Shown here: piece by piece, positions 56,837-64,000 of the stretch
How positions within the stretch are numbered: position 1 is the stretch's first letter
Layout of the letters: each line of letters opens with the position of its first letter
Source: Mycolicibacterium confluentis
Lineage (GTDB): Bacteria > Actinomycetota > Actinomycetes > Mycobacteriales > Mycobacteriaceae
Assembly (NCBI RefSeq): GCF_010729895.1
Contig: NZ_AP022612.1
Location: forward strand, 434,001 to 498,000
Direction of reading: 5' to 3'
Length of the DNA: 64,000 bases
Notes under the pieces: generated by a model
Database searches by the model: none
What the model was told of the DNA's origin: nothing
What the model saw: the letters and a program-made list of their open reading frames with translations, nothing else
Position numbers and translations under genes: made by a program

Positions 56837-57010
56837 ATGAGCACAGGAGACAAGTTCAAGAACAAGATCGACGACGTTTCGGGTAAGGCCAAAGAGAAGC
56901 TGGGTCAGGCCAGCGGCGACCGCAGCACCGAGAACGAAGGCAAGCTCGACCAGGCCAAGGCCAACATCAAAGATGCTGGCGAGAAGGTGAAAGACGCCTT
57001 CAAGCACTGA
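56837..57010 (+). CDS. CsbD-like small stress protein
   Basis: A 57-residue hydrophilic protein with MSTGDKFKNKIDDVSGKAKE and then GQASGDRSTENEGKLDQAKA. This is the CsbD/YjbJ pattern found in general stress regulons; members are highly soluble and largely helical. No reaction is known. It precedes the GCS2-family gene by four bases. The upstream start at 56726 in the same frame is not supported by composition. Confidence 0.82.
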   Translation: MSTGDKFKNKIDDVSGKAKEKLGQASGDRSTENEGKLDQAKANIKDAGEKVKDAFKH

Positions 57011-57014
57011 CGGT

Positions 57015-58064
57015 GTGCCCACTGTCGGGGTAGAGGAGGAGTTCCTGCTCGTCGACCCCGACAGTGGCCAACCGGTACCCCACAACACCGACGTCGCGCA
57101 CGCTGCCAGCGAGCGCGGCGTCGATCTTCAGCTTGAGCTGACGACGTGCCAGGTCGAGACCGCCACCGGAGTGCTCACGGACCGCGACGACCTGCACGCT
57201 GAGATCACCCGGCTGCGCCACGCTGCCGCCCAGGCTGCGCGGCAGTGCGGTGCCCAACTCCTCGCGGTGGCGCTGCCACCGACGATCCCGCGCCACTTCC
57301 CGATCACCGACACCCCCAGGTACCACCAGATCGCGGACCGGTTCGGCATGATCGCCCACGAGCAGGGCATCAGCGGATGCCACGTGCACGTCGAGGTGCC
57401 CGACCGCGACGCCGCGGTGCGGGTCTGCATGTGGCTTCGGCCGTGGCTGCCGCTGCTGCTGGCGCTGTCGGCGAACTCGGCGATCTACCGGGAAGCCGAC
57501 AGTGGTTACGCCAGTTGGCGCAGCATCCTGTGGCAGCGCTGGCCCAGCGCCGGGCCGCCGCCCGCCGCAAACTCCGCCGAGGAGTACGACGCGCTGGTCG
57601 CGCAGATGGAGGAGTCCGGGGCCATGCTCGACGACGGCATGGTCTATTGGGACGCCCGACCGTCGGCGAAGTTCCCGACCGTCGAGATCCGCGCCGCCGA
57701 CGTCCCGGCGACCGCGGCCGAGACTGTGCTGCTCGCGATCCTGGCCCGAGCCTGCGTGATGACGGCTTGTGCGCACATCGAACAGGGCAGGCCGGCGCCA
57801 GAGATCTCCGAACACGTTCTGCGCGCGGCCTATTGGCGTTGCGCGCGCGACGGCCTGGAGGGCAGGACGCCGGCGATGCTGACCGCATTCGTCGAGGAAC
57901 TGCGGCCGGCGTTGGAGCAGGCCGGTGACTTCGACTATGCGCAGGCGGAGCTGAAACGCATTGTGCAGGACGGCAACGGCGCGATGCGGCAGCGACGGGC
58001 GTGGCGGCGGCGTGGCGACATCCGCGATGTGCTGAAGGCCGCGGCGCAGGCCACACTCGCCTGA
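57015..58064 (+). CDS. GCS2-family carboxylate-amine ligase (YbdK-like)
   Basis: A 349-residue ATP-grasp-like ligase of the glutamate-cysteine ligase type 2 family. It has VGVEEEFLLVDPDSGQPVP at the start (glutamate-binding acidic cluster), HEQGISGCHVHVEVPDRDAA (metal-binding His residues, about 115-135) and SAKFPTVEIRAADVP (about 215-229). Family members form gamma-glutamyl bonds, with E. coli YbdK weakly making gamma-glutamylcysteine. In mycothiol-using bacteria the substrate is unclear. It starts GTG 57015 four bases after the CsbD-like gene. Confidence 0.85.
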   Translation: MPTVGVEEEFLLVDPDSGQPVPHNTDVAHAASERGVDLQLELTTCQVETATGVLTDRDDLHAEITRLRHAAAQAARQCGAQLLAVALPPTIPRHFPITDTPRYHQIADRFGMIAHEQGISGCHVHVEVPDRDAAVRVCMWLRPWLPLLLALSANSAIYREADSGYASWRSILWQRWPSAGPPPAANSAEEYDALVAQMEESGAMLDDGMVYWDARPSAKFPTVEIRAADVPATAAETVLLAILARACVMTACAHIEQGRPAPEISEHVLRAAYWRCARDGLEGRTPAMLTAFVEELRPALEQAGDFDYAQAELKRIVQDGNGAMRQRRAWRRRGDIRDVLKAAAQATLA

Positions 58065-58074
58065 TCCCGCCGGC

Positions 58075-58133
58075 GCGAAATTGCATTCAGGGTCGTGATC
58101 CTCGGCCTGCAACAGCCCTGAGTGCAATCTCGC
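58075..58133. terminator. Long hairpin between YbdK-like and rskA genes
   Basis: Arms of 18 bases (58075-58092 and 58116-58133) pair at 16 positions plus one G-U wobble, around a 23-base loop. The pattern with GCGAGATTGC or GCAATCTCGC resembles the hairpin at 49762-49818. It lies between convergent genes. Confidence 0.8.
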
Positions 58134-58138
58134 GGGCT

Positions 58139-58162
58139 GAACCAGAACCAGAACCAGAATCA
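58139..58162. repeat. GAACCA microsatellite at the rskA stop codon
   Basis: Three GAACCA units (58139-58156) are followed by GAATCA (58157-58162), which contains the rskA stop codon (minus-strand TGA at 58162-58160). Slippage would lie just outside the coding region. Confidence 0.7.
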
Positions 58163-58867
58163 GATCAGCGGCAACTCCGCGAAGACCTCACCCGTCGGCG
58201 ATGTCGAACCCACTCCCGGCTCCACCGTGAACGCCAAAACAGTCGAGTTCCCCAGGTCAGGCACCACGGCCGTGGTCGACGGTGACACCGTGGCCGAATC
58301 CATCGTGCCGGCCGAGGTCGCACCGCCGGAGCCGACCAGCCACATCTGATAGACCGTGCCCTCCTGCGGAGGCGTGACGTCGTTCATCACCAGCACGCCG
58401 GCATTGCGTTCGTGCGAGAAGACGAACGTGGCCCTGCCGCCGGTCGGGATGGGGCCTGAGACGGTCTGCACGTCGGGGGCGGCGAAGATCTGCTGGGCCG
58501 TCATCGGCTGCGGAGTTCCCCGCAGGACCGCGCTGACACCGACCACACCCAAACCGATCGCGACCACCGCCGCGGCGGCCAGCACCGCTGTGCGCCAACG
58601 CCGTTCGGGACGGCCACTGTCGATGAGCCGGACGGGATCCTCGGACGCCGCGGCGAGGATGCGGCCCCGCAATTGCGGTGGTGGTTCCACCGCGGTCGTC
58701 GCCGCCACGCGGGCCATGGCTTCTCGGACGGCCCGCACCTCGTCGAAGAACTCGTCGGCGCGCTCGGAGCCGACCAGGGCGGCCTCGATGCGGTCGCGTT
58801 CATCGTCGGGCAGTGCGTGCAGTGCATACGGCACTGCAGCGGTCAGGATGTCTTCTGTGCTCGTCAT
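58160..58867 (-). CDS. rskA: Anti-sigma-K factor RskA
   Basis: A 235-residue membrane protein. The cytosolic N-terminal part (about residues 1-90) binds SigK. A single transmembrane helix lies near residues 96-120 (RRWRTAVLAAAAVVAIGLGV). The extracytoplasmic part (about 121-235) has HERNAGVLVMNDVTPPQEGT and YQMWLVGSGGATSAG, as in the RskA family. It is cleaved by site-1 and site-2 proteases (RseP/Rip1) to release SigK. It starts ATGA over the sigK stop, and so is made with its partner. Confidence 0.93.
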   Translation of the reverse strand: MTSTEDILTAAVPYALHALPDDERDRIEAALVGSERADEFFDEVRAVREAMARVAATTAVEPPPQLRGRILAAASEDPVRLIDSGRPERRWRTAVLAAAAVVAIGLGVVGVSAVLRGTPQPMTAQQIFAAPDVQTVSGPIPTGGRATFVFSHERNAGVLVMNDVTPPQEGTVYQMWLVGSGGATSAGTMDSATVSPSTTAVVPDLGNSTVLAFTVEPGVGSTSPTGEVFAELPLI

Positions 58868-59448
58868 CGTGGTCCCAGGCAGTTGCGCAGGCTGCGCAGT
58901 GCGTCTCGCATGCGCGATTTGATGGTCGCCAGGTTGGCCGACAACCGGTCGGACACCTGCACGTAGGTCAACCCGTCGTAGTAGGCGAGTTCGACGCATT
59001 CGCGTTGCAGATCGGTCAGGCTGTCCAGGCAGGTCACGACCTGCCTGCGCTCGTCGCGCACCAGCACCGACTCGCTGACGGCATCGACCGGTGGCTCCAC
59101 CGTGGCCGCGCCGTACCGCGCCTCCCGCTTGCCGCCGGCCTCCTCGCTGCGCACGCGGTCGACCGCGCGGCGATGGGCCAGCGTGAGCAGCCAGGCCAGT
59201 GCCGACCCGGACGCGGGGTCGTAGCTGTCGGCGCTGCGCCAGACCTGCAGATAAACCTCCTGCGTGGTCTCCTCGGCGTAGCCGGGGTCCCGCAGGACTC
59301 GGGTGATCAGTCCGAACACCCGAGACTTTGTGTCGTCATAGAACGCGGCGAACGCCTCGGCGTCGCGTCGCGCCACCCGGCGCAGCAGTGCGTCCAGGTC
59401 ACCTGTCACGTCTGAGAGCCTAGCGGGCTGTGAGGCACACGTGGTCAT
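58864..59448 (-). CDS. sigK: ECF sigma factor SigK
   Basis: A 194-residue sigma factor starting at ATG 59448, directly after the stop of the upstream gene (TAAATG). Sigma region 2 is about residues 30-100 (FAAFYDDTKSRVFGLITRVL then GYAEETTQEVYLQVWRSADS). Region 4 is about 130-185 (LTDLQRECVELAYYDGLTYV then LATIKSRMRDALRSLRNCLG). A GTG at 59409 is an alternative start, but the ATG gives the residues seen in M. tuberculosis SigK. RskA holds it inactive. Its known regulon in M. tuberculosis includes mpt70, mpt83 and this operon. Confidence 0.93.
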   Translation of the reverse strand: MTTCASQPARLSDVTGDLDALLRRVARRDAEAFAAFYDDTKSRVFGLITRVLRDPGYAEETTQEVYLQVWRSADSYDPASGSALAWLLTLAHRRAVDRVRSEEAGGKREARYGAATVEPPVDAVSESVLVRDERRQVVTCLDSLTDLQRECVELAYYDGLTYVQVSDRLSANLATIKSRMRDALRSLRNCLGPR

Positions 59449-60228
59449 TTAGCCGCGCTTCGGTGGTCGGGGCACAAAAAATGCAGTGCGCGAACAGTAT
59501 TCGTCGAACCCAGGGCGTCCGGCCATGACCTTCTCGGCCAGTCGCGCGCCGGTGGCGTACACCAGGAAATAGGTCATCAGCGCCGGTGAGAACACCGTGA
59601 GAAGCGCCAGGGGGCCGGTGATCGTGATCAACCAGATGCCCCACCAGACACTGGCGTCGCCGAAATAGTTCGGGTGGCGGGTCCACGCCCACAGGCCGCG
59701 GTCCATGATCCGGCCCTTGTTGGCGGGGTCGGCCTTGAACTTCTTGAGCTGATGGTCGCCGAGTGCCTCGAACACCACCCCGACGACCCACAGTGCGAGG
59801 CCCACGGCCGCGACCGGCCACAGTGCACGCGGTGTCGGTCCGGCGGTCGCCGACACCTGCAACGGCAGCGACACAAACCATGCCGAGACGCCCTGGATGA
59901 GGTACACCCGGCGCAGCACGTTGCGCGCCGAATAGTCCTCCCGCAACAGTGCCCGGTAGCGCGGATCCTCACCCTTTCCGGCGGTCTTGCTGTGGATGTG
60001 GATCGCCAGACGCAGACCCCAGATCGAGACCAGGGCCAGCAGCAGGATCCGCCGAACCGGGTCACCGTCCCCCAGCACCGCGGCGACGGCCGCCACGGCG
60101 ACGAACCCCAGGCCCCACGCGACGTCGACGACGTTGGCGCGGTTGATGCGCCGACTGATCGCGAACGTCACCCCGAACACGACGACGATCGCCGCGAGCG
60201 AGGCACCCGACACCACCAGAAAGTTCAC
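59449..60228 (-). CDS. DUF1295 membrane protein (Rv0446c-like)
   Basis: A 259-residue membrane protein with about six transmembrane helices and the steroid-reductase-like C-terminus (RGLWAWTRHPNYFGDASVWW, GFDEYCSRTAFFVPRPPKRG). DUF1295 proteins fold like the 5-alpha-reductase/isoprenylcysteine methyltransferase group and may reduce a lipid. It starts GTG 60228 over the stop of the CFA synthase gene (four bases) and runs directly into sigK. The substrate is unknown. Confidence 0.85.
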   Translation of the reverse strand: MNFLVVSGASLAAIVVVFGVTFAISRRINRANVVDVAWGLGFVAVAAVAAVLGDGDPVRRILLLALVSIWGLRLAIHIHSKTAGKGEDPRYRALLREDYSARNVLRRVYLIQGVSAWFVSLPLQVSATAGPTPRALWPVAAVGLALWVVGVVFEALGDHQLKKFKADPANKGRIMDRGLWAWTRHPNYFGDASVWWGIWLITITGPLALLTVFSPALMTYFLVYATGARLAEKVMAGRPGFDEYCSRTAFFVPRPPKRG

Positions 60229-61499
60229 CACCGGCCTCCAGTCGCCGCAAACGTCCACTGATACACGTCGAGGTACCCCGAGCGGAACCCCGCCTCGGAG
60301 TACGCCAGGTACAGCTCCCACATGCGGTGGAACACCTCGTCGAATCCGTGTGCCGCCACGGCGTCCCGGCGTTGTGTGAACCGTTCGCGCCACAGGCGCA
60401 GGGTCTCGGCGTAATGCGGACGCAGCGAGCACATGTCGACCGTGCGCAGCGAGGTGTCGCGTTCCGTGATGGACAAGATGGCCTCGGTGGACGGCAGCAG
60501 ACCGCCCGGGAAGATGTACTTCTGAATCCAGGTGTGCGTGTTGCGGCTGGCCAGCATGCGGGAGTGCGGCATGGTGATCGCCTGGATCGCGACCCGCCCG
60601 CCGGGTGCCACGAGGGCGTCGAGGGTGCGAAAGTAGGTGGGCCAGAACTGATATCCGACGGCCTCGATCATCTCGACCGAGATCACCGCGTCGTAGCAGC
60701 CCGTGACGTCGCGGTAGTCGCAGAGTTCGATCGAGACCCTGTCGGACAGCCCGGCCGCCGCGACGCGCTGCCGGGCCAGGTGCTGCTGTTCGGCCGACAG
60801 CGTCACCGATGTCACGTGCGCGCCGCGGGCCGCCGCGCGCAGGCTGAGTTCACCCCAGCCGGTGCCGATCTCAAGCACTCTGCTGCCCGACGTGACACGC
60901 GCGGTGTCGAGCAGTCGGTCGATCTTGCGGTGCTGTGCGGTGGCCAGATCACCCCACTGCGCGGGCAGCGATTCGAACAGCGCGCTCGAGTACGTCATGG
61001 TCTCGTCGAGGAACTCGGCGAACAGGTCGTTGGACAGGTCATAGTGCTCGGCGACGTTGCGGCGGGCGTGGTCGCGGCTGTTGTGGTGGGTCTTGGGTTG
61101 GCGCACCAGGGCGATGGGCCGCATCCGCTGCAACGACCGCGGCACCAGGTCCGCGACCGACGTCGCGAAGACCGTGAGCACGCCGGCAAGATCGTCTGAC
61201 GTCCACTCGCCGGCCATATAGGACTCGCCGAACCCGATCAGGCCGCTGCGGCCCACGCGGCGCACCAACCGGTCCGGGTGCAGCAGGCGCAGCGTCGGCA
61301 GCGTCGGGTCCGCCGCGCCGATCACGGATCCGTCGGGGTACAGCAGGCGAAGCGGCAACCTGCGTGCCGCGCGCTGCAGCAGGTCGTCGGCGACGCGCCC
61401 CGACAACGCCGCGACAGGTCCCGCCGGGACGGTGGCCACGCCCGGCCAGCGGTCGGGGTCGATCGCGGGTTTCGCGGTGCTCGAGAGGTCGATGGTCAC
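60225..61499 (-). CDS. ufaA1: Cyclopropane-fatty-acid synthase family methyltransferase UfaA1
   Basis: A 424-residue SAM-dependent methyltransferase. The SAM site is VLEIGTGWGELSLRAAARGA (about residues 210-229). Other family residues are AEHYDLSNDLFAEFLDETMT and CDYRDVTGCYDAVISVEMIE, with a C-terminal FPGGLLPSTEAI. The protein adds a methyl carbon to unsaturated fatty acyl chains. M. tuberculosis UfaA1 was reported to make tuberculostearic acid. It starts GTG 61499 over the DUF1365 stop. Confidence 0.9.
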   Translation of the reverse strand: MTIDLSSTAKPAIDPDRWPGVATVPAGPVAALSGRVADDLLQRAARRLPLRLLYPDGSVIGAADPTLPTLRLLHPDRLVRRVGRSGLIGFGESYMAGEWTSDDLAGVLTVFATSVADLVPRSLQRMRPIALVRQPKTHHNSRDHARRNVAEHYDLSNDLFAEFLDETMTYSSALFESLPAQWGDLATAQHRKIDRLLDTARVTSGSRVLEIGTGWGELSLRAAARGAHVTSVTLSAEQQHLARQRVAAAGLSDRVSIELCDYRDVTGCYDAVISVEMIEAVGYQFWPTYFRTLDALVAPGGRVAIQAITMPHSRMLASRNTHTWIQKYIFPGGLLPSTEAILSITERDTSLRTVDMCSLRPHYAETLRLWRERFTQRRDAVAAHGFDEVFHRMWELYLAYSEAGFRSGYLDVYQWTFAATGGRW

Positions 61500-62224
61500 G
61501 ACTGTTGGGCCCTTTCGCGGACGGAAGATGGACGCGGGACGATGGGTACGTGGCGAAGCCAGAGGGTGACGCCTTGAATTCGGATTCCCCACGCGCCCAA
61601 CAGTGGAGCCAGCGGAGCGGTGATCTGAAGCCAGGCGATGCGCGCGGTGCTGGCCGCGCGGCGCTCTCCGCGCATCGAGGCGACGAACGCGGGTTGGCCG
61701 GCGCGGTGCAGCGACACCGTGAGATCCAGGGTTTCGGCGGGCCGGGGCGCGTGGACAAGGTAGTGGCCGTCGACGCCGTTGAACGGCGAGACGTACATGC
61801 GTTTGGGCACCACCACGCCGTCGTGGTCGGCGGGAAGCAGGTAGGCATGCCGCTGCCCATAGGTGTTGTGCACTTCGGCGATCACGGCGCGCAGGCGCCC
61901 CGCACGGTCGTGGCACCAGAACACGCTCAGCGGATTGAAGACATATCCAAGGACTCGGGCCTGCAGCAGCGCCGTCACCTGCCCGCCGTCGAGGTCGACG
62001 CCGTGCTCGGCCAGAAACGCGTCGACGCGGCCACGCAGACTGTCGGGGCCGGACTGGAAGTGGTCGGAGGCCTCGAAGCGCGCGAAAGGCCGCAGCCACC
62101 AGGGCAGTTCGGGCTGCCGGTCAATGTCGATGTACCAGCTGTAGCTGCGATGCTCGAAGTGATGATGCACCGGGGCGCGGCGAAGATGCGCGATCCGGGT
62201 GCGGTAGATCGCCGGCGTGCTCAC
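61496..62224 (-). CDS. DUF1365 protein (Rv0448c-like)
   Basis: A 242-residue protein with the DUF1365 features RIAHLRRAPVHHHFEHRSYS at the start and VLGYVFNPLSVFWCHDRAGR in the middle, followed by VVPKRMYVSPFNGVDGHYLV. These proteins occur with CFA synthases and FAD amine oxidases and probably act in lipid modification. The His cluster PVHHHFEHR is of interest as a metal or heme site. It overlaps both neighbours by four bases. No reaction is established. Confidence 0.85.
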   Translation of the reverse strand: MSTPAIYRTRIAHLRRAPVHHHFEHRSYSWYIDIDRQPELPWWLRPFARFEASDHFQSGPDSLRGRVDAFLAEHGVDLDGGQVTALLQARVLGYVFNPLSVFWCHDRAGRLRAVIAEVHNTYGQRHAYLLPADHDGVVVPKRMYVSPFNGVDGHYLVHAPRPAETLDLTVSLHRAGQPAFVASMRGERRAASTARIAWLQITAPLAPLLGAWGIRIQGVTLWLRHVPIVPRPSSVRERAQQS

Positions 62225-63486
62225 AACCGGCTCCCCATGCGCTGCAGGGCCGCGGCGGCCCGCACCCCGGACGCGGCACCGTCCTCGTGGAATCCCCACC
62301 CGTGGTATGCGCCCGCGAACGCCACCCGTTCATCGTTGAGTGACGGCAGCCGACCTTGTGCGGCAACCGATTCCAGGGTGTACTGCGGATGGTGGTAGGT
62401 CATCTCGGCAAGCACGGTGTCGGGGCTGATCGGTGCGTCCTCGCCCAGGGTCACGTGGAACCGCCGCGGGCCGGACAGTCCCATGAGCCGGCTCACGTCA
62501 TAGGTGACGATGACCTCGTCGCGCCGGTCGGTCAGAAGATAGTTCCAGGACGCCCGTGCGCGTGGGTGCCTCGGCAACACCGACTCGTCGGTGTGCAGCG
62601 TGGCGTGGTTGGTCGAATAGCCGATTGCGCCGAGCACGGCCCTTTCCCATTCCGTGGGCTGATCCAGCAGTGCCAGGGCCTGATCGGGATGGGTCGCGAT
62701 GACGGCGGCATCGAACTCCTCGGCGCCGAATTGTGCGGTCTGGATCTGTACGCCGAACGTCGTGCGGCGCAACGACTGCACGGGGGTCCCGCGGCGGACC
62801 TCGTGCAGGCGGGCCGCGATCGCCTCAACGTAGGTGGCCGACCCGCCGACGACGGTGCGCCAGGTGGGGGACCCGAACACCGTGAGCATGCCGTGGTGCT
62901 CGAGGAATACGAACAGGTACTGGGCCGGGTAGTCCAGCGCGGAGTCGGGAGCGCACGACCACACCGCGGCCACCAGGGGCGTCATGAAGTACTCGGTGAA
63001 GAACTCCGAAAAGCTGTGCTCTTCCAGGAAGGCGCGCAGTGTCACGTCGGAGGCGGGGCCTTCGTGCAGCAGCGTGCTTGCGGCTCGGTGGAACCGTTTG
63101 ACCTCGGCCAGCATCCCCAGGTAGCGCCAGCGCACGAGGTTCGACGGCGCGGGGAACAGCCCGCCGAGACCCCGTGCGCCTGCATATTCCAGGCCGGCGG
63201 CGTCGGCCCGGACCGACATCGACATGTCGGTGTCGTGGGTGCGCACCTCGAGTTCGTCGAAGATGCGGCAGAGCGTGGGATAGGTGCGTGTGTTGTGCAC
63301 CAGGAATGCGGAGTCGACGGCCTCGATGACGCCGTCGCCGCGATCGAGGTGGTGCGTGTGCGCGTGCCCGCCGAGACGGTCGTCGCCCTCGAACAGCGTC
63401 ACGCGATCATGACGGGACAGCGTGTATGCGGCCGTCAGGCCCGCGACCCCACTTCCGATGACGGCGATGGATCGTCCGGTGTTCAC
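62221..63486 (-). CDS. FAD-dependent amine-oxidase-like protein (Rv0449c-like)
   Basis: A 421-residue flavoprotein. The FAD fingerprint is SIAVIGSGVAGLTAAYTLSR (residues about 6-25), followed by VTLFEGDDRLGGHAHTHHLD. The C-terminal AFAGAYHGWGFHEDGAASGV completes the FAD site. It opens the six-gene operon of lipid-modifying genes that ends in sigK and rskA. Proteins of this group occur with CFA synthases and may act on cyclopropane or unsaturated lipids. The start GTG lies next to a SigK-like promoter element. Confidence 0.87.
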   Translation of the reverse strand: MNTGRSIAVIGSGVAGLTAAYTLSRHDRVTLFEGDDRLGGHAHTHHLDRGDGVIEAVDSAFLVHNTRTYPTLCRIFDELEVRTHDTDMSMSVRADAAGLEYAGARGLGGLFPAPSNLVRWRYLGMLAEVKRFHRAASTLLHEGPASDVTLRAFLEEHSFSEFFTEYFMTPLVAAVWSCAPDSALDYPAQYLFVFLEHHGMLTVFGSPTWRTVVGGSATYVEAIAARLHEVRRGTPVQSLRRTTFGVQIQTAQFGAEEFDAAVIATHPDQALALLDQPTEWERAVLGAIGYSTNHATLHTDESVLPRHPRARASWNYLLTDRRDEVIVTYDVSRLMGLSGPRRFHVTLGEDAPISPDTVLAEMTYHHPQYTLESVAAQGRLPSLNDERVAFAGAYHGWGFHEDGAASGVRAAAALQRMGSRL

Positions 63487-63493
63487 ATCAGGT

Positions 63494-63520
63494 GTTCGGA
63501 GCCGCGACGCGGATGGATCG
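63494..63520 (-). promoter_or_regulatory. SigK-like promoter candidate for the sigK operon
   Basis: On the minus strand CCATCC (63516-63511) is followed after 11 bases by CCGAAC (63499-63494), and CGATCC (63520-63515) lies 15 bases from it. M. tuberculosis SigK promoters use CCATCC and CCGAAT. The CCATCC spacing is shorter than expected, so this is tentative. CCGAAC ends 7 bases before the start codon. Confidence 0.35.
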
Positions 63521-63540
63521 GTCGGTGTGAGTGTGTTGGC

Positions 63541-64000
63541 TCACACCCAGGTCGAGGCGGCGGACGCCAGTCCCTCGACGAGTCGCGACGTCACGACCGG
63601 GAGGCCGTCGTCGGCGGCCACCGGGCTCAGCGGGCTGATGCCCCGCACTCGCGGCGACAGTTCGAGTTGGGCCCCGCCGCCGCGCGCGCGGTTGACGGGG
63701 TTGTCCGGATGCAGGCCGCGCAGTTCGCGCGGGATCTCCTCGAGGTCGGTGATCACGCGATAGCCCGGCAGGTCCAGGTGGTCGGCGACGTGCGCCGCGA
63801 GGTCCCGATTGCCGCCGCCGGCGAGCAGATGGGTGCTCTGCCCCATGCGGCCGTACCCGTGCACCGACACGACGACGTCGACGTGGTCGAGGAACTCCGC
63901 GAGCCGAACCGATTCGGCCGGGTCGAACCGCGCCGACGCCAGGTGGTGCGGATAGTCGGTCGGGTGCCGCACGGTGTAGAACGAGGCTCCGGCGGCCTCG
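63541..64000 (-). CDS. Poly-gamma-glutamate hydrolase-like protein (5' end outside window)
   Basis: The C-terminal about 152 residues are present; the frame stays open to base 64000, so the N-terminus is outside the window. FYTVRHPTDYPHHLASARFD, DVVVSVHGYGRMGQSTHLLA (His in HGYGR) and the GGGNRDLAAHVADHL segment match the PF05908 poly-gamma-glutamate hydrolase/DUF867 group. The His residues could bind zinc. It lies upstream of, and in the same direction as, the sigK operon, 54 bases from its first gene. The function in mycobacteria is unknown. Confidence 0.75.
   Translation of the reverse strand, partial: EAAGASFYTVRHPTDYPHHLASARFDPAESVRLAEFLDHVDVVVSVHGYGRMGQSTHLLAGGGNRDLAAHVADHLDLPGYRVITDLEEIPRELRGLHPDNPVNRARGGGAQLELSPRVRGISPLSPVAADDGLPVVTSRLVEGLASAASTWV

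Overview
The window is high-GC actinobacterial DNA. Its gene order matches Mycobacterium tuberculosis from about Rv0877 to Rv0914c, with many insertions and losses, followed by the Rv0449c-Rv0444c (sigK) cluster. A GlcNAc phosphotransferase operon and several efflux and regulator pairs suggest a saprophytic, fast-growing Mycolicibacterium-type species. The assignment rests on remembered protein families and synteny, not on a database search.

Layout. 1-8 kb: DUF3027 protein, small membrane proteins, MarR regulator, TrmH-type rRNA methyltransferase, SepH (FtsZ partner), SerC, then an AurF-type diiron oxygenase followed by the ferredoxin-ferredoxin reductase fusion FprB. 8-19 kb: VOC protein, mycothiol-isomerase-like protein, two citrate synthases (CitA and GltA), PdxH, two MFS exporters with their own TetR and MarR regulators, a phytoene-dehydrogenase-like oxidoreductase, DUF2630 and FKBP. 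19-26 kb: the ArfABC envelope operon, response regulator PrrA (with no PrrB kinase gene beside it), a heterodimeric ABC exporter and a GAF-LuxR regulator. 26-38 kb: two acyl-CoA synthetases, AccD3, a small HTH protein, EchA6, an MBL hydrolase, a serine-hydrolase lipoprotein, the calcium ATPase CtpE and the Rv0909/Rv0910-type pair. 38-45 kb: a DevS/DevR two-component pair sharing a DosR-type box with a divergent gene of unknown function, a holin-like membrane protein, a DUF985 cupin, an ABC-F ATPase behind an attenuator-like leader, and a GNAT acetyltransferase. 45-54 kb: an operon of thiolase, carotenoid oxygenase and tandem HxlR regulator, a GAF-ANTAR protein, and the GlcNAc uptake and catabolism genes. 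54-64 kb: HxlR-SCP2 regulator, DUF732-type lipoprotein, tRNA-Arg(CCT), an LLM oxidoreductase, a CsbD-like protein, a GCS2-family ligase and the sigK-rskA operon with its lipid-modification genes.

Many genes have a TANNNT -10 hexamer 6-8 bases before their start codon, so leaderless transcripts should be common here. Convergent pairs are separated by strong hairpins. No stretch over 300 bases lacks a gene. The longest gene-free stretches are 31054-31326 (three copies of an 18-bp palindrome), 55566-55837 (little beyond a short 30-base-period repeat), 48807-49014 (a 30-bp palindrome) and 21411-21617 (an inverted repeat).

The parts most worth follow-up are the DosR-box-linked unknown gene at 40747-41583, the uORF-hairpin leader before the ABC-F gene, the PrrA gene without a neighbouring kinase, and the triple palindrome between accD3 and a small HTH gene.
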